Source of the DNA: JBLNBQ01 sp050260095
Lineage (GTDB): Bacteria; Bacillota; UBA5301; DYFA01
Reading direction: 5' to 3'
Assembly: GCA_050260095.1 (NCBI GenBank)
Contig: JBLNBQ010000061.1
Span: 1-64,000 of the forward strand
Length of the DNA: 64,000 nucleotides
Shown here: piece after piece, positions 9,077 to 17,899 of the stretch
Layout of the letters: the number at the start of each line of letters is the position of its first letter
Position numbering within the stretch: position 1 is the first letter of the stretch
Program-made: the position numbers and the translations under genes
The notes under the pieces: model-generated
What the model was told of the DNA's origin: nothing
The model's database searches: none
The model's input: the letters and a program-made list of their open reading frames with translations, nothing else

Positions 9077-9922
9077 ATGATGGTCACCGCCGGCCCGGCC
9101 GGCCGCAGAAAAGAGTGGAAAGGGCGCCTCCTGTCGGGGTGCCTGCTTGGGCTGGCCCTCTTGCTTCTGGCCGGGCGCCTGCCGGCGGCCGCCGCGGCGC
9201 CGTCCGCGTCCCCCGAGGCCCCGGTGGCGTCTGACGAAAAGCCTGCGGCCAGGGCGCCGGCTGATCCCGACACGGTGCAACTTAAGAGCGACGGCGGCTT
9301 CAAGTTCGACGCCGAGGCCCAGGTGCTGGTCGCCGAGGGGAATGTGCGCCTGGCGTACCGGAAGATCAGCCTGGCCGCCGACCGCTTCCGGGTCGACTTG
9401 GGGAAAGACCTGGTCCAGGCCGAGGGGCACGTGGTCTTCGTGAAAGGGAGCGACCGGGTCGAGGCCGCCTCGGGGGTTTACGATCTCAAGAACGAGTCCG
9501 GCACCTTCACCGGGGTCAACACCAGCTACCAGGGGGATCAGGTGAAAGGCAAGGTCCTGGTCACGGGCGAGTCAATGGAAAGCACCAAGTCGCTGTTGCG
9601 CCTCACCAAGGCCGACCTCACCACCTGCGACCTGCCCGACCCCCACTATCACCTCGAGGCCCGGGAGATCGTGATCCATCTCGACGATTACCTGGAGGCT
9701 CGCCAGGTCGCGTACTACGAAGGCCGCCTTCGCCTCGTGACGCTGCCTTACCTGGCGATCCCTCTGAGGAAGGAGAACCAGTTCGAACTGCCGCGGGTCG
9801 GCTACTCCAGCGAGGATGGGTGGTTCCTCAAGACCACCTACAACTACTTCCGCTCCAAGTCGGCGTTTGGGTCGTACTTCCTCGATTGGTACCAGCTCAA
9901 GGGGCTGGGCGCCGGGCTCTAG
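9077..9922 (+). CDS. lptD: LptD-like outer membrane LPS assembly protein, N-terminal part ending at in-frame amber
   Basis: Starts at tandem ATG codons (9077 or 9080), signal peptide GCLLGLALLLLAGRLP cleaved near AAAAA, then an OstA/LptA-like jellyroll (about residues 70-160, with FDAEAQVLVAEGNVRL and AEGHVVFVKG) and the start of the LptD barrel, marked by TTCDLPDPHYHLEAREI and LVTLPYLAIPL, both diagnostic of LptD. Translation would stop at TAG 9920-9922, yet the same frame continues without a break for 510 more codons as barrel sequence (next entry). The truncated 281-residue product could not form a barrel. Either this is a nonsense mutation or base error, or the codon is read through. Confidence 0.8.
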   Translation: MMVTAGPAGRRKEWKGRLLSGCLLGLALLLLAGRLPAAAAAPSASPEAPVASDEKPAARAPADPDTVQLKSDGGFKFDAEAQVLVAEGNVRLAYRKISLAADRFRVDLGKDLVQAEGHVVFVKGSDRVEAASGVYDLKNESGTFTGVNTSYQGDQVKGKVLVTGESMESTKSLLRLTKADLTTCDLPDPHYHLEAREIVIHLDDYLEARQVAYYEGRLRLVTLPYLAIPLRKENQFELPRVGYSSEDGWFLKTTYNYFRSKSAFGSYFLDWYQLKGLGAGL

Positions 9923-11452
9923 CACAACTACAGCTTCGGCAGCGCCTCCAGGGAGGGGAGCGGCTGGGCCTACCTTTACGTCAAGGGCGACCGCGCCAAG
10001 AACGACAACGACCTCTACCTGGGCTTGAATCACGCCCAGCAGTTCGGCGGGAGTTGGCGGGGGAATCTGGCCGGGACGTACGAGAAGAAGGCCGGCCAGG
10101 AGGCGCTCGGCAACTTCAGCCTCCAGGTGAGCCAACAGGCGGGGACCGGGGCGTATACGAGCCTGAGCACGGTCTACCGGCGACAGGCCGAGGACGCGCT
10201 GGGGAGCGCCAGCCTCTCCTTCAACACCGTGCAGCGGCTGCCGGGCAACTGGGAGTGGCGGTTCCTGGCGACGGGCAACCGCTATCCGCTGTCCACTGGG
10301 GAACCCGGCGAGGAGCGGCCCTACGACCAGGTGAGCTATGATACGACCCTGGCGCGGGAGTTCACTGACTTCACCCTGCGCCTCAGGGCGCGGCAGTCGT
10401 TCAAGCCGTCGCTGCTCAGCGTCGCGCCGTCCGGTTCCGACGAGCCGTGGGAGCGGTACACCGACTTTCCCGAGGTGAGCGTGGAGAGCAGGAACCTGAC
10501 CCTAAACGGGCGCCCGCTCCCCTTCACCCTGACCGGCAGCGTCTTCCGGCACGAGGAGTTTCGCAAGGTCTCGGTCTGGAACTCCGAAACCGGGACGTGG
10601 GACGGCCGGTGGACGCTCACCGACCTCGCCACCGGGTCGCTGTCGGGGCGCGTGAACGGGCTCTCGTACCGCGTGACCCCAAAGCTCACCGCGACCGTGA
10701 GCGGGGAAGGCCGGAGCATGTACTACCAGGACGGCGAATACACGATGGGCCTGAGCGTGCGGCCGGAGTTGACCTACCGGCCGGTTCAGCCGCTCGCCAT
10801 GAGCTTGCGCTACGACTGGCAGGACAAGCTGGGCAGCAACCCCTTCTCGACCATCGGCATGTTCCCGACCCGGATGCTCTACGGCTCCGCCACCTATACG
10901 GCCAGAGGGCTGACGGCCGATGTGAGCGCCAGCTACAACCAACTCACCGGCGACCTGCAGAACATGACCGCCCGGGTGAACTACGGCCGAACTCCCTTCA
11001 CGGCGAGCGGGGCGCTCAGCTTCGCGGGGAGCGGCCTGGCCCAGACCACCCGGTTCCTGGGCACTCTGGCCTACCTGCCCAAAGAGACCCAGCAGTACCG
11101 CCTGGGGACCACCTACAACCTGGGAACCGACCAACTGGAACGGCTCGACGCGCAGGTCGCCCAACCCCTGGGCAAGGACTGGCGCGTGGAGCTGACCGCC
11201 AGCTACGATGGGGTCGCACAGAGTTTCAGCCGCGGCGAGGTCGGGGTGACCAGGGACATGCACTGCCGGGAGTTGCGCCTGAGCTACGACGAGGTGACCC
11301 GGCAGCTCTGGCTGGAACTGCAGATCAAGGCGTTGCCCGCCCAGCGCTTCCGATTCGGTGCGACGGAGCAGCGGCTGATGTTCGACACCTCCTCGCTCGG
11401 CGGGCTTCTCAGCGACACCGGCGGCAGCGGCGCGACGGGGGTGCCGCGATGA
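9923..11452 (+). pseudogene. lptD: LptD-like C-terminal barrel, same frame downstream of the amber codon
   Basis: In frame with the upstream gene, starting HNYSFGS directly after the TAG. The roughly 509 residues are amphipathic strand after strand (for example LRLRARQSFKPSL, RVTPKLTATVSGE, SMSLRYDWQD-like segments), as in the LptD C-terminal barrel, and finish with MHCRELRLSYDEVTRQLWLE, similar to the final LptD segment. No usable ribosome site or strong start lies between 9923 and 10100; a TTG at 10025 has none. The best reading is one 791-codon gene interrupted by a single TAG. It overlaps lptC by ATGA at 11449-11452, which argues that the operon depended on translation to this point. Confidence 0.75.
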
Positions 11453-12207
11453 AGGCCGGCGCCGGCCTTCCGGGCCGCCTGGCTTCTGGGCTGAGGCGAC
11501 TGCTCTCTTCGGCCTGGTTCGGGGCCCTTTTGGCCTTGCTCGCCGTGGCGCTCGTCGCCTATATCGGTCGGGCGCCGGCGCCGCCGCCCGGCAAGGAGCG
11601 GCCGGCAGGGGCGGAGGCCAGGGAGACGCCGGGCTTCCACTTCCGCGACATCCGCTTCGTCGGCCGGACGGCGGGCAAACGCGACTGGGAGTTGGAAGTG
11701 GCCAAGGTCACCGCCCCCCGCGACGGCGAGCGGGTGGATTTCTACTACGTTCGTCGGGGCGTGGTCTACCGGGAGGGGCAGCCCTACCTCAATTTGACCG
11801 CTGACGGAGGAGTGTACTACCCCCAACAGAACAATTTCCTGATGCGCGGCCACGTGGTGGTCTCCCGGGCCAACGGCGACCTCTTGCGGGGGGAGGAACT
11901 GCAGTGGAACCCGCTCACCCGCCAGGTGACGAGCCCTCAGCCGGTGGAGGCCAAGGTCGAAGGGATCTGGTTCAGGGCCAACCGCCTCGTGGTGGACGTC
12001 GAGACCGAGACGATGATCGCCTCGGGCCAGGTGGAGTTGGTCAAAGACAACGGCGAGCGGATGACCGGCGACACCATCATCTATTCGCTCAAGGACGCGA
12101 AGTGGGAGATCCAGGGACCGGTCGAGTTCACGATCCGGCTCGGGGGCGACGATGAGGAAGCGTTCGTCGCGCCGGGCCTCGGTCAGACAAGGAGTGAACA
12201 GGAATGA
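11449..12207 (+). CDS. lptC: LPS export protein LptC (first copy)
   Basis: Bitopic inner membrane protein that takes lipopolysaccharide from LptB2FG and passes it to LptA. The ATG overlaps the previous TGA. Of 252 residues, about 18-38 form the single transmembrane helix (SAWFGALLALLAVALVAYIG), followed by a short Pro-rich linker and a beta-jellyroll with LptC/DUF1239 features: HFRDIRFVGRTAGKRDWELE, then GGVYYPQQNNFLMRGHVVV and VVDVETETMIASGQVEL. LptA follows with an overlapping ATGA. A second, more divergent lptC-like gene lies at 27756. Confidence 0.85.
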   Translation: MKAGAGLPGRLASGLRRLLSSAWFGALLALLAVALVAYIGRAPAPPPGKERPAGAEARETPGFHFRDIRFVGRTAGKRDWELEVAKVTAPRDGERVDFYYVRRGVVYREGQPYLNLTADGGVYYPQQNNFLMRGHVVVSRANGDLLRGEELQWNPLTRQVTSPQPVEAKVEGIWFRANRLVVDVETETMIASGQVELVKDNGERMTGDTIIYSLKDAKWEIQGPVEFTIRLGGDDEEAFVAPGLGQTRSEQE

Positions 12208-12887
12208 CAGGGAGAAAGCGGTCCACACTGCTTCTGGTGCTGGTTCTGGGGCTGGTCGCCGGACCCCTCCCGGCCGCCCTGGCCGAGGAACTGGCGGCCA
12301 AACCGGCCGACCCGCCGAAAAAGGCCAGCGAACTGAAGGTCACGGTCAAGGAGAACAAGCTCTTCAAGTTCGAGAAGGATGTCGTCACCATCAAAGGCCA
12401 GGTGGAGATGGTCAAGGGCGACGTCCGGCTGAGCGCCGGCGACATCGTCTACGACGCCAAGAAGAAGTTCGCCGTGATCGCCGGGGGCGCCCGGATGGTG
12501 CAGGACGACCTCGCCCTGTCCGGCGAGAAGTTCTCCGCCTGGTTCGACGAAGAGCGGTACGTCATCGAGACGAAAGTCAGCCTGAGCAAGAAGGACGCCA
12601 CCGCGGAGAAGAAGGAGAAACTCGCGCTGACCTGCGACCGGTTAGAGTATCGCTCGGGCGACAAGACCATGGTCGCCACCGGCAACGTGACCCTCAAGGA
12701 GAACGAACGGGTCGCCACCGCCCGCAAGGTCGAGTATCGCGACAAGGAGGCTAAGGTGGTGCTCGAAGGCGACGTCCTGATCAAGGAGAAGGACGACAAG
12801 ACCATCCGGGGCGAGCGGTTCATCATCGACACGGACCAGAACGTGGTCGAGGCGGAGGGCCCGATGGAGATCGAGTTCAAGCTGTAA
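12204..12887 (+). CDS. lptA: Periplasmic LPS bridge protein LptA (OstA family, first copy)
   Basis: Forms the periplasmic beta-jellyroll bridge that carries lipopolysaccharide to LptD. The ATG overlaps the lptC stop. The 227 residues start with a signal peptide (LLLVLVLGLVAGPLPAALA) and continue as repeated OstA strand pairs: VVTIKGQVEMVKGDVRLSAG, AVIAGGARMVQDDLALSGEK, MVATGNVTLKENERVAT and VVLEGDVLIKEKDDKTIRGE. Two OstA-like halves separated by a Lys/Glu-rich stretch near residue 125 make it a little longer than enterobacterial LptA. It ends the lptD-lptC-lptA run; a new promoter follows. Confidence 0.87.
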   Translation: MTGRKRSTLLLVLVLGLVAGPLPAALAEELAAKPADPPKKASELKVTVKENKLFKFEKDVVTIKGQVEMVKGDVRLSAGDIVYDAKKKFAVIAGGARMVQDDLALSGEKFSAWFDEERYVIETKVSLSKKDATAEKKEKLALTCDRLEYRSGDKTMVATGNVTLKENERVATARKVEYRDKEAKVVLEGDVLIKEKDDKTIRGERFIIDTDQNVVEAEGPMEIEFKL

Positions 12888-12904
12888 GACCTTGCCATTC
12901 TCCG

Positions 12905-12946
12905 CGCCAATTGGCGAGGGAAGCGGCATCTAGCTGGTGTTATAAT
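12905..12946 (+). promoter_or_regulatory. Candidate extended -10 promoter with upstream palindrome
   Basis: TGTTATAAT at 12938-12946 is a perfect extended -10 (TGn plus TATAAT). No good -35 is present at 17 bases. A 12-base perfect palindrome, CGCCAATTGGCG at 12905-12916, lies where a repressor or activator could bind. The transcript would start just before the GGAGGAGG of the 12979 gene. Confidence 0.5.
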
Positions 12947-12978
12947 GGTGCGCAGGCGGATCGGAGGAGGTCGACGCT

Positions 12979-15537
12979 TTGCGCGCCAGTCTGGCTCACA
13001 GCTTCACACCGCTCCGGGACGGCTTCACCGCTGACCTCGCGCGGCTCACGGTGGTCACCGTACTCGTCCTGTCGCTCCTCGCGGCGGCGACAGCCTGGGC
13101 GGTCGACGCCTTCTTCGGGCGGACCGTCTCGGGGCTGGTGGGTCGCGCCGGGGAGAACGACTTCGTCCTTTACGTGCGCTCCGACAGCAAGAGCCGCGCC
13201 GAGCAGCGGCTCGCGACCTACCTGCCCAAGACCTTCCCCGGCGCCACGTTCAAACCCGGCCTGACCGTCGCGGGCCAGGCCAATTTCTTCGTCACCCTCC
13301 CCGAGGCTTACCGGACCCGTTCCGTCATGGAGAACATCGACAGCACTTTCGGGAGCCTGCCGGGGTACTCCGGCCACCTCCTGCTCATCGAGCCGAGCAT
13401 CTTCGTGCACGGCATTCCCGCCGGCGCGTACCGGTTCTTCCTCGACAAGTTTCAGGACCTGCCGGGGGTGAAGTTGACCTTCGCCAGCGGCCAGGACCTT
13501 GTGGTCGCGCTGCAGAAGGGCGGGCGCCCGGAGGACGTCGAGCCGCTGATCAAAAAGGTGCTGAGCCAGTACCGGGTGGTGGAAGCGCGCTTCCCGATGG
13601 GCTACAAGGTGAGCGACCTCGATCGGGTGGGCGCCCAGGCTGCAGCCGCGGCGCAGGCGAGCCTAAAGGTTCCGGTGACCGACGTGACCCAGAGCGACAA
13701 GCAGGATGACTACAGCTCCTTCCTGGGCGCGCTGGTCGAGATGCGCCGGTTCCTGCTCAGCTACGCTTCGGACATCACCATCAAGCTGGGCCCGGCGGCG
13801 TCCCTGCGGAAGGGCGACGAGCTGGTGGCCGGCGCCGGCCTCACCCAAGGGGGGCGCATCGGTGACCAGGCCCTCCGCATCCTCGTCACCGGGGTCGACG
13901 GCGACGTCGCTCACGGGGTGGCGGTGCAGGGCGACACCACGCCTCCGGGTGGGGCGAAGGCCGCCAAGGCGGCGGCCGACGGCCGGGGCACGCTGATCCC
14001 GGCGGGCATGGCCTATCGCGCCCGGCCCAACAACCGGGTGGGCGCGCCGGTCGGCCCGGCGACCATCCACAACCAGCGCTATGCCCTGATGGCGACTGTC
14101 GACGAGAGCGTCAAGCTCCTGAGCCAGCTCCAACTGCTGGCCAAGCACGCCGACACGACCGCCGCCCGGGTGCAACTGACGCTCGACTCGTTCCAGCAGA
14201 CCATGAACCGCATGACCGAGGTGCAGTCGGCCCTCGATGGGGTGAAGCGGGGCCTCGCCGGGCCGCTGGACGGGCTCGGAAAGGTGCAGACGGACAGCCT
14301 GGTCGCGGTGTTGAACAAGACGGTGGGGGCCATCGACGACCTGCTCGACCGGATGAACGGGGTGACCGATGCCAAGGCGGCGATGGACCTGGCCGCCGGC
14401 GCCGCGCATCTCCCGCCGGGGACGGATGCGGGGGGTGGCGCCGAGGCGGCGGCCGGGCTGGGCGCCCAGGGCGCCGGGCTGCCCGGACAGGCGGGGGCGT
14501 CGGCCGCCGAGTTGCAGGCCCAGATGGCTGGCCTCTCCTCCACGGCGGCCCAGCAGACCGACGCCCTTTCCCAGATCATCGGGAACCTGAATCCGGTCAG
14601 CCTGCTGCTGCTCAAGTGGCGGGCCCAGGTGCAGACCACCGCCCTGCAGGTGCAGAACTTCGGCCTGCTCGCCAAGAACGCGGGCGCGGTCAACGAGTTC
14701 ATCGACGGCCTGAGCGGCGCCACCGACACCACCGTGGCGGAGATGCAGAAGGTGGACGTGACCGGCCTCAAGAGCAGCCTGCAGGAGATTTCGCAGCGGC
14801 TCGAAGCCATCGCCCGGATCGACGTGGGGTCCGTCACCAAACAGATGACCTACGTGAAGGACTCCCTGCCCAACGTGAAGGACGACCAGCTCGGCCGGTC
14901 GGTGCGACTCATCGACCGCTACATCGGCGGCGAGGTGATCCCGGGCGAGCGGCTCCAGTTCCTGGTGCCGGGCAGCGTGCCGGCGCAGGCGGCCACGGCG
15001 GCGGTGAAGAAGGCGGTCGGCGACAACGCCTCCGTGTCGGTGCTGCCGTCGGGTTCGCTGAAGCCGGACCTCCAGGGTCTCCTCTTCCAGCTGCTCGGGA
15101 AGGTCCGGAGCACGGTGGCGGGTCTGATCGCCCTTGGCCTGGTCATGGCCACCCTGGTGCTCGACCACGCCGTGGTGATCGCGACGCTCTCCAGCGCCGC
15201 CCGGGGCCGGCGGTCCGCGATGGTGGCCGGCGTGGTTTATGGCGGGGTGGCCGGAGCCACACTACTTGGGAGCGTCTTCCTCCTCTCCGGGGCGGGCTTC
15301 CCGCTCCTGGGCTGGCCGGGCGTCTTCGCCCTCGGCGCCGGCCTGGGAATGTTCGTCGCCGTCCTGGCCAGGCGGCTGGCCCCCGTCAACCTCGGCGAAC
15401 TCGAAGCGGGCGAGGCGATGGGCCTGAGCTACGCCAGGATCCTCCGGGAGATCATCATCCCCGAAGGACGACCCGGGCTGCTCCTGCTCCTGAACCGCAG
15501 CAGCATGCTCTTTCCGAGGGAGGCGAGGCAGGCATGA
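12979..15537 (+). CDS. Large ABC permease-like protein with long extracytoplasmic domain and C-terminal EAA-like loop
   Basis: An 852-residue protein, TTG start 8 bases after GGAGGAGG. Residues 22-42 are one membrane helix (LTVVTVLVLSLLAAATAWAV). Residues about 45-700 look extracytoplasmic, with a Gly/Ala-rich part and long amphipathic helices (380-440 and 560-640). About 705-800 hold three helices. Residues 805-838 contain ELEAGEAMGLSYARILREI then IIPEGRPGLL, which matches the EAA loop of importer permeases that contacts the ATPase. The stop overlaps the start of an ABC ATPase, so the two probably form one transporter. One helix, a big outside domain and three closing helices recalls MacB/FtsX-type exporters, but the EAA loop does not belong to that class. 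Substrate unknown; the lipid A cluster around it suggests an envelope lipid or its precursor. Confidence 0.6.
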   Translation: MRASLAHSFTPLRDGFTADLARLTVVTVLVLSLLAAATAWAVDAFFGRTVSGLVGRAGENDFVLYVRSDSKSRAEQRLATYLPKTFPGATFKPGLTVAGQANFFVTLPEAYRTRSVMENIDSTFGSLPGYSGHLLLIEPSIFVHGIPAGAYRFFLDKFQDLPGVKLTFASGQDLVVALQKGGRPEDVEPLIKKVLSQYRVVEARFPMGYKVSDLDRVGAQAAAAAQASLKVPVTDVTQSDKQDDYSSFLGALVEMRRFLLSYASDITIKLGPAASLRKGDELVAGAGLTQGGRIGDQALRILVTGVDGDVAHGVAVQGDTTPPGGAKAAKAAADGRGTLIPAGMAYRARPNNRVGAPVGPATIHNQRYALMATVDESVKLLSQLQLLAKHADTTAARVQLTLDSFQQTMNRMTEVQSALDGVKRGLAGPLDGLGKVQTDSLVAVLNKTVGAIDDLLDRMNGVTDAKAAMDLAAGAAHLPPGTDAGGGAEAAAGLGAQGAGLPGQAGASAAELQAQMAGLSSTAAQQTDALSQIIGNLNPVSLLLLKWRAQVQTTALQVQNFGLLAKNAGAVNEFIDGLSGATDTTVAEMQKVDVTGLKSSLQEISQRLEAIARIDVGSVTKQMTYVKDSLPNVKDDQLGRSVRLIDRYIGGEVIPGERLQFLVPGSVPAQAATAAVKKAVGDNASVSVLPSGSLKPDLQGLLFQLLGKVRSTVAGLIALGLVMATLVLDHAVVIATLSSAARGRRSAMVAGVVYGGVAGATLLGSVFLLSGAGFPLLGWPGVFALGAGLGMFVAVLARRLAPVNLGELEAGEAMGLSYARILREIIIPEGRPGLLLLLNRSSMLFPREARQA

Positions 15538-16430
15538 CGAGTCCGGCGACCGTCCGTCCCATCCTCGAGGTGCGCGGCCTGTGCAAGCGCTACGGTGAGA
15601 CCCCGGTGCTGGCCGGGCTCGACCTAGCCGTGCCAGCCGGCCAGACGCTGGTCATCATGGGTCCGAGCGGGTGCGGGAAGTCGACCTTTGTGCGCTGCGT
15701 GAACCGCCTGCTGCAGCCCGATGCCGGCCAGGTGCTGGTGGAGGGCGTCGACCTCCTGGCGCTCGACCCGCCGGCCCTGCAGGCGGCGCGGCGGCGCATC
15801 GGGTTCGTCTTCCAGCATTCGAACCTGGTGCAGCGCCTGACCGCCTGGCAGAACGTCGCGCTGGGCCTGATCAGCGCCGGCGTGCCGCGGGAGGACGCCC
15901 ATGAGCGCGCAGTGGCGGCGCTGGGCCGGGTGGGGCTGGCGGCGAAGGCCGACCGCCGTCCCGGCCAGCTCTCCGGCGGCGAGCAGCAGCGGGTGGGCAT
16001 CGCCCGTGCTTTGGCCCTCTCGCCGGCCCTCATGCTCTGGGACGAACCGACCGCCGCCCTCGACCCGCTGCTGGTGCGGGAGGTGCTCGACGTCATGGAG
16101 GAACTCGTGCAGAGCCGCGACCGCACGATGGTCGTGGTCACCCACGAGGTCTCCTTCGCCCTGCGGGCGGCCGACCGGGTGGTGCTCATGGACCAGGGGC
16201 GCGTCGTCGAGGATGGCGCGCCGGAGGAAGTTTTCGGCGCTCCGACCTCGCTGCTCGGACAGAGATACCGCCACCTCCTCGAGAGTCTGCCGGCCTTGCC
16301 CGGGGAGGGTAAGGCGAGGGCTGGAAAAGGATTCCCTGGGACAGGGGCGAATAACCAACAATCGTCCCGCTCCAAGGACATGTCCTCGGCGGCCCGGCGG
16401 CCGCAAGGGGGTCATTGCGTTGGCAGTTGA
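15534..16430 (+). CDS. ABC transporter ATP-binding protein, GlnQ-like
   Basis: The 298-residue ATPase starts with ATG overlapping the stop of the permease-like gene. It has Walker A GPSGCGKST (about residues 43-51), Q-loop FVFQHSNLV, signature LSGGEQQR, Walker B LMLWDEPTAALD and switch His in VVVTHEVSFALRAADR. By sequence it is closest to the amino-acid and phosphonate importer ATPases rather than LptB or MsbA. A 45-residue Gly/Ser/Lys-rich tail after residue 255 is unusual, and its coding region overlaps the start of lpxC by 11 bases. Its partner is almost certainly the preceding 852-residue membrane protein. Confidence 0.85.
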   Translation: MTSPATVRPILEVRGLCKRYGETPVLAGLDLAVPAGQTLVIMGPSGCGKSTFVRCVNRLLQPDAGQVLVEGVDLLALDPPALQAARRRIGFVFQHSNLVQRLTAWQNVALGLISAGVPREDAHERAVAALGRVGLAAKADRRPGQLSGGEQQRVGIARALALSPALMLWDEPTAALDPLLVREVLDVMEELVQSRDRTMVVVTHEVSFALRAADRVVLMDQGRVVEDGAPEEVFGAPTSLLGQRYRHLLESLPALPGEGKARAGKGFPGTGANNQQSSRSKDMSSAARRPQGGHCVGS

Positions 16431-17274
16431 ACAGGTGACTGATCAAGCGACCCTGGCCCGGCCCGTGGCGCTCGAGGGGATCGGCCTGCACTCCGGCAAG
16501 CCGGTCCGCCTCACGCTGGAGCCGGCGCCGCCCGGAACGGGCTTCCGGTTCGTGCGAGCCGACCTGCCTGGCGAACCGGTGATCCAGGCTTCGCCCGAGG
16601 CGGTCTGCCGGACGAACTTCTGCACGACCCTGGGCGACGGGCACGGCGCGGAGGTGTCGACCACCGAACATCTGCTGGCCGCGCTGCGGGGGCTGGGCGT
16701 CGCCAACGCCATCCTGCGGCTCACCGGCCCTGAGGTGCCGCTGGGCGACGGCAGCGCGGCTGTCTTCGCCCGGTTGGTGGCCGAGGCGGGGGTCAAGGGG
16801 CAGGGCGAACCGCTGCCGGTCCTCACCCTGGACCGCCCGGTGGCGGTCAGGGCAGGGGACGCCGCCCTGGTGGCCGTGCCGGCGCGCCAGGCTCGCTTCT
16901 CCTACGTCTTCACCCATCCTCACCCGGTGGTCGGCGTGCAACTCGCCGAGTTCGTTCCGGGGGAGGATTCCTTTTGCGACGAGGTGGCGCCGGCGCGCAC
17001 CATCGGTTTTTTGGCCGACATCGAACGGATGCGCGCCCAGGGCCTGGCGCTGGGCGGCAGCCTTGAATGCGCGGTGGTCATCGGCGAGGAGGGCTACGCC
17101 GGCGAGGTGAGGTTCCCCAACGAGCCGGCCCGCCACAAGCTGCTTGACCTGGTCGGCGATCTGGCGCTCATCCCGCCGGTCATGGCGCATGTGATCGGCC
17201 TGCGGTCGGGGCATGCGCTCAACTCCGCCCTCGCGACGGCGATCCTTGCGGCGGCGCGGTTGACCGTCGGATAA
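16420..17274 (+). CDS. lpxC: UDP-3-O-acyl-N-acetylglucosamine deacetylase LpxC
   Basis: Committed zinc-dependent step of lipid A synthesis. The TTG at 16420 is favoured because AAGGGGG lies 8 bases upstream and the protein then begins one short strand before [16 protein letters not shown], as in other LpxC. The 284 residues contain [10 protein letters not shown] with the first zinc His (about residue 84), [26 protein letters not shown] with the second zinc His and Asp, and LRSGHALN with the catalytic His. All expected metal and acid-base residues are present. fabZ and lpxA follow, as in many genomes. The start overlaps the upstream ATPase gene by 11 bases. Confidence 0.95.
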   Translation: MAVEQVTDQATLARPVALEGIGLHSGKPVRLTLEPAPPGTGFRFVRADLPGEPVIQASPEAVCRTNFCTTLGDGHGAEVSTTEHLLAALRGLGVANAILRLTGPEVPLGDGSAAVFARLVAEAGVKGQGEPLPVLTLDRPVAVRAGDAALVAVPARQARFSYVFTHPHPVVGVQLAEFVPGEDSFCDEVAPARTIGFLADIERMRAQGLALGGSLECAVVIGEEGYAGEVRFPNEPARHKLLDLVGDLALIPPVMAHVIGLRSGHALNSALATAILAAARLTVG

Positions 17275-17311
17275 AGGCGTGGCGGGACGGTCCCGCCGGG
17301 AGGTACTGCCA

Positions 17312-17749
17312 TTGGACGTCAAAGAGATCATGGAGATCCTGCCGCACCGCTATCCCTTCCTCATGGTCGACCGCCTGCTCGAAGTGGAGCCCGGCAAGCG
17401 GGCCGTGGGGCTCAAGAACGTCACCATCAATGAACCGCACTTCACCGGCCACTACCCGGGACACCCGATCATGCCCGGCGTGCTCATCCTCGAAGCGATG
17501 GCCCAGGTCTGCGGCGCCCTTTGGCTCTCCCAGGAGGGCCTCGCCGGCCGCCTGCCGCTCTTCGCCGGCATCGACGGGGCGCGCTTCCGCCGTCCGGTGG
17601 TGCCGGGCGACCAACTCATCATCGAGGTCGAGGTGGACCGGGCCAAAGCGGGGATCGTCAAGGCCAAGGCCCGGGCGAAGGTCGAGGGGCAACTGGCGGC
17701 CGAGGCGGAACTGACGTTCGCCAGCACCCCAAATGAAGCGAAAAAGTGA
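17312..17749 (+). CDS. fabZ: 3-hydroxyacyl-ACP dehydratase FabZ
   Basis: Dehydrates 3-hydroxyacyl-ACP in fatty acid elongation and competes with LpxA/LpxD for hydroxyacyl-ACP. The TTG at 17312 has GGGAGGT 7 bases upstream and gives a 145-residue protein of normal FabZ length; an in-frame GTG at 17279 lacks a ribosome site. Motifs: [13 protein letters not shown] (active His), [20 protein letters not shown] with the catalytic Glu region and [17 protein letters not shown]. Its place between lpxC and lpxA is the classical arrangement for balancing membrane phospholipid and lipid A. Confidence 0.95.
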   Translation: MDVKEIMEILPHRYPFLMVDRLLEVEPGKRAVGLKNVTINEPHFTGHYPGHPIMPGVLILEAMAQVCGALWLSQEGLAGRLPLFAGIDGARFRRPVVPGDQLIIEVEVDRAKAGIVKAKARAKVEGQLAAEAELTFASTPNEAKK

Positions 17750-17781
17750 GATATCCAGCCAATCTTGGTTAGTTGTTTGGG

Positions 17782-17811
17782 TTGGTGAGAGCAGGAGTCC
17801 ACTGGTAAACT
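17782..17811 (+). promoter_or_regulatory. Weak promoter candidate before lpxA
   Basis: TTGGTG at 17782-17787 and TAAACT at 17806-17811 are 18 bases apart, and TGG at 17803-17805 gives an extended -10. The 150-base gap between fabZ and lpxA is otherwise unremarkable. Confidence 0.3.
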
Positions 17812-17899
17812 GATACTGGCCAACAGCGCCGGTCGGATTTGGGCCCCTCCGGCGGATTACTGTGTGAGGGCATGAAACGACCTGGGGGAGGAATTCTAG

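Noticed and set aside
9920..9922. Pyrrolysine or other programmed recoding of the amber codon
   Set aside because: TAG is used as a normal stop by many genes here and no pyl genes or recoding element is visible. Kept only as a remote option in the finding.
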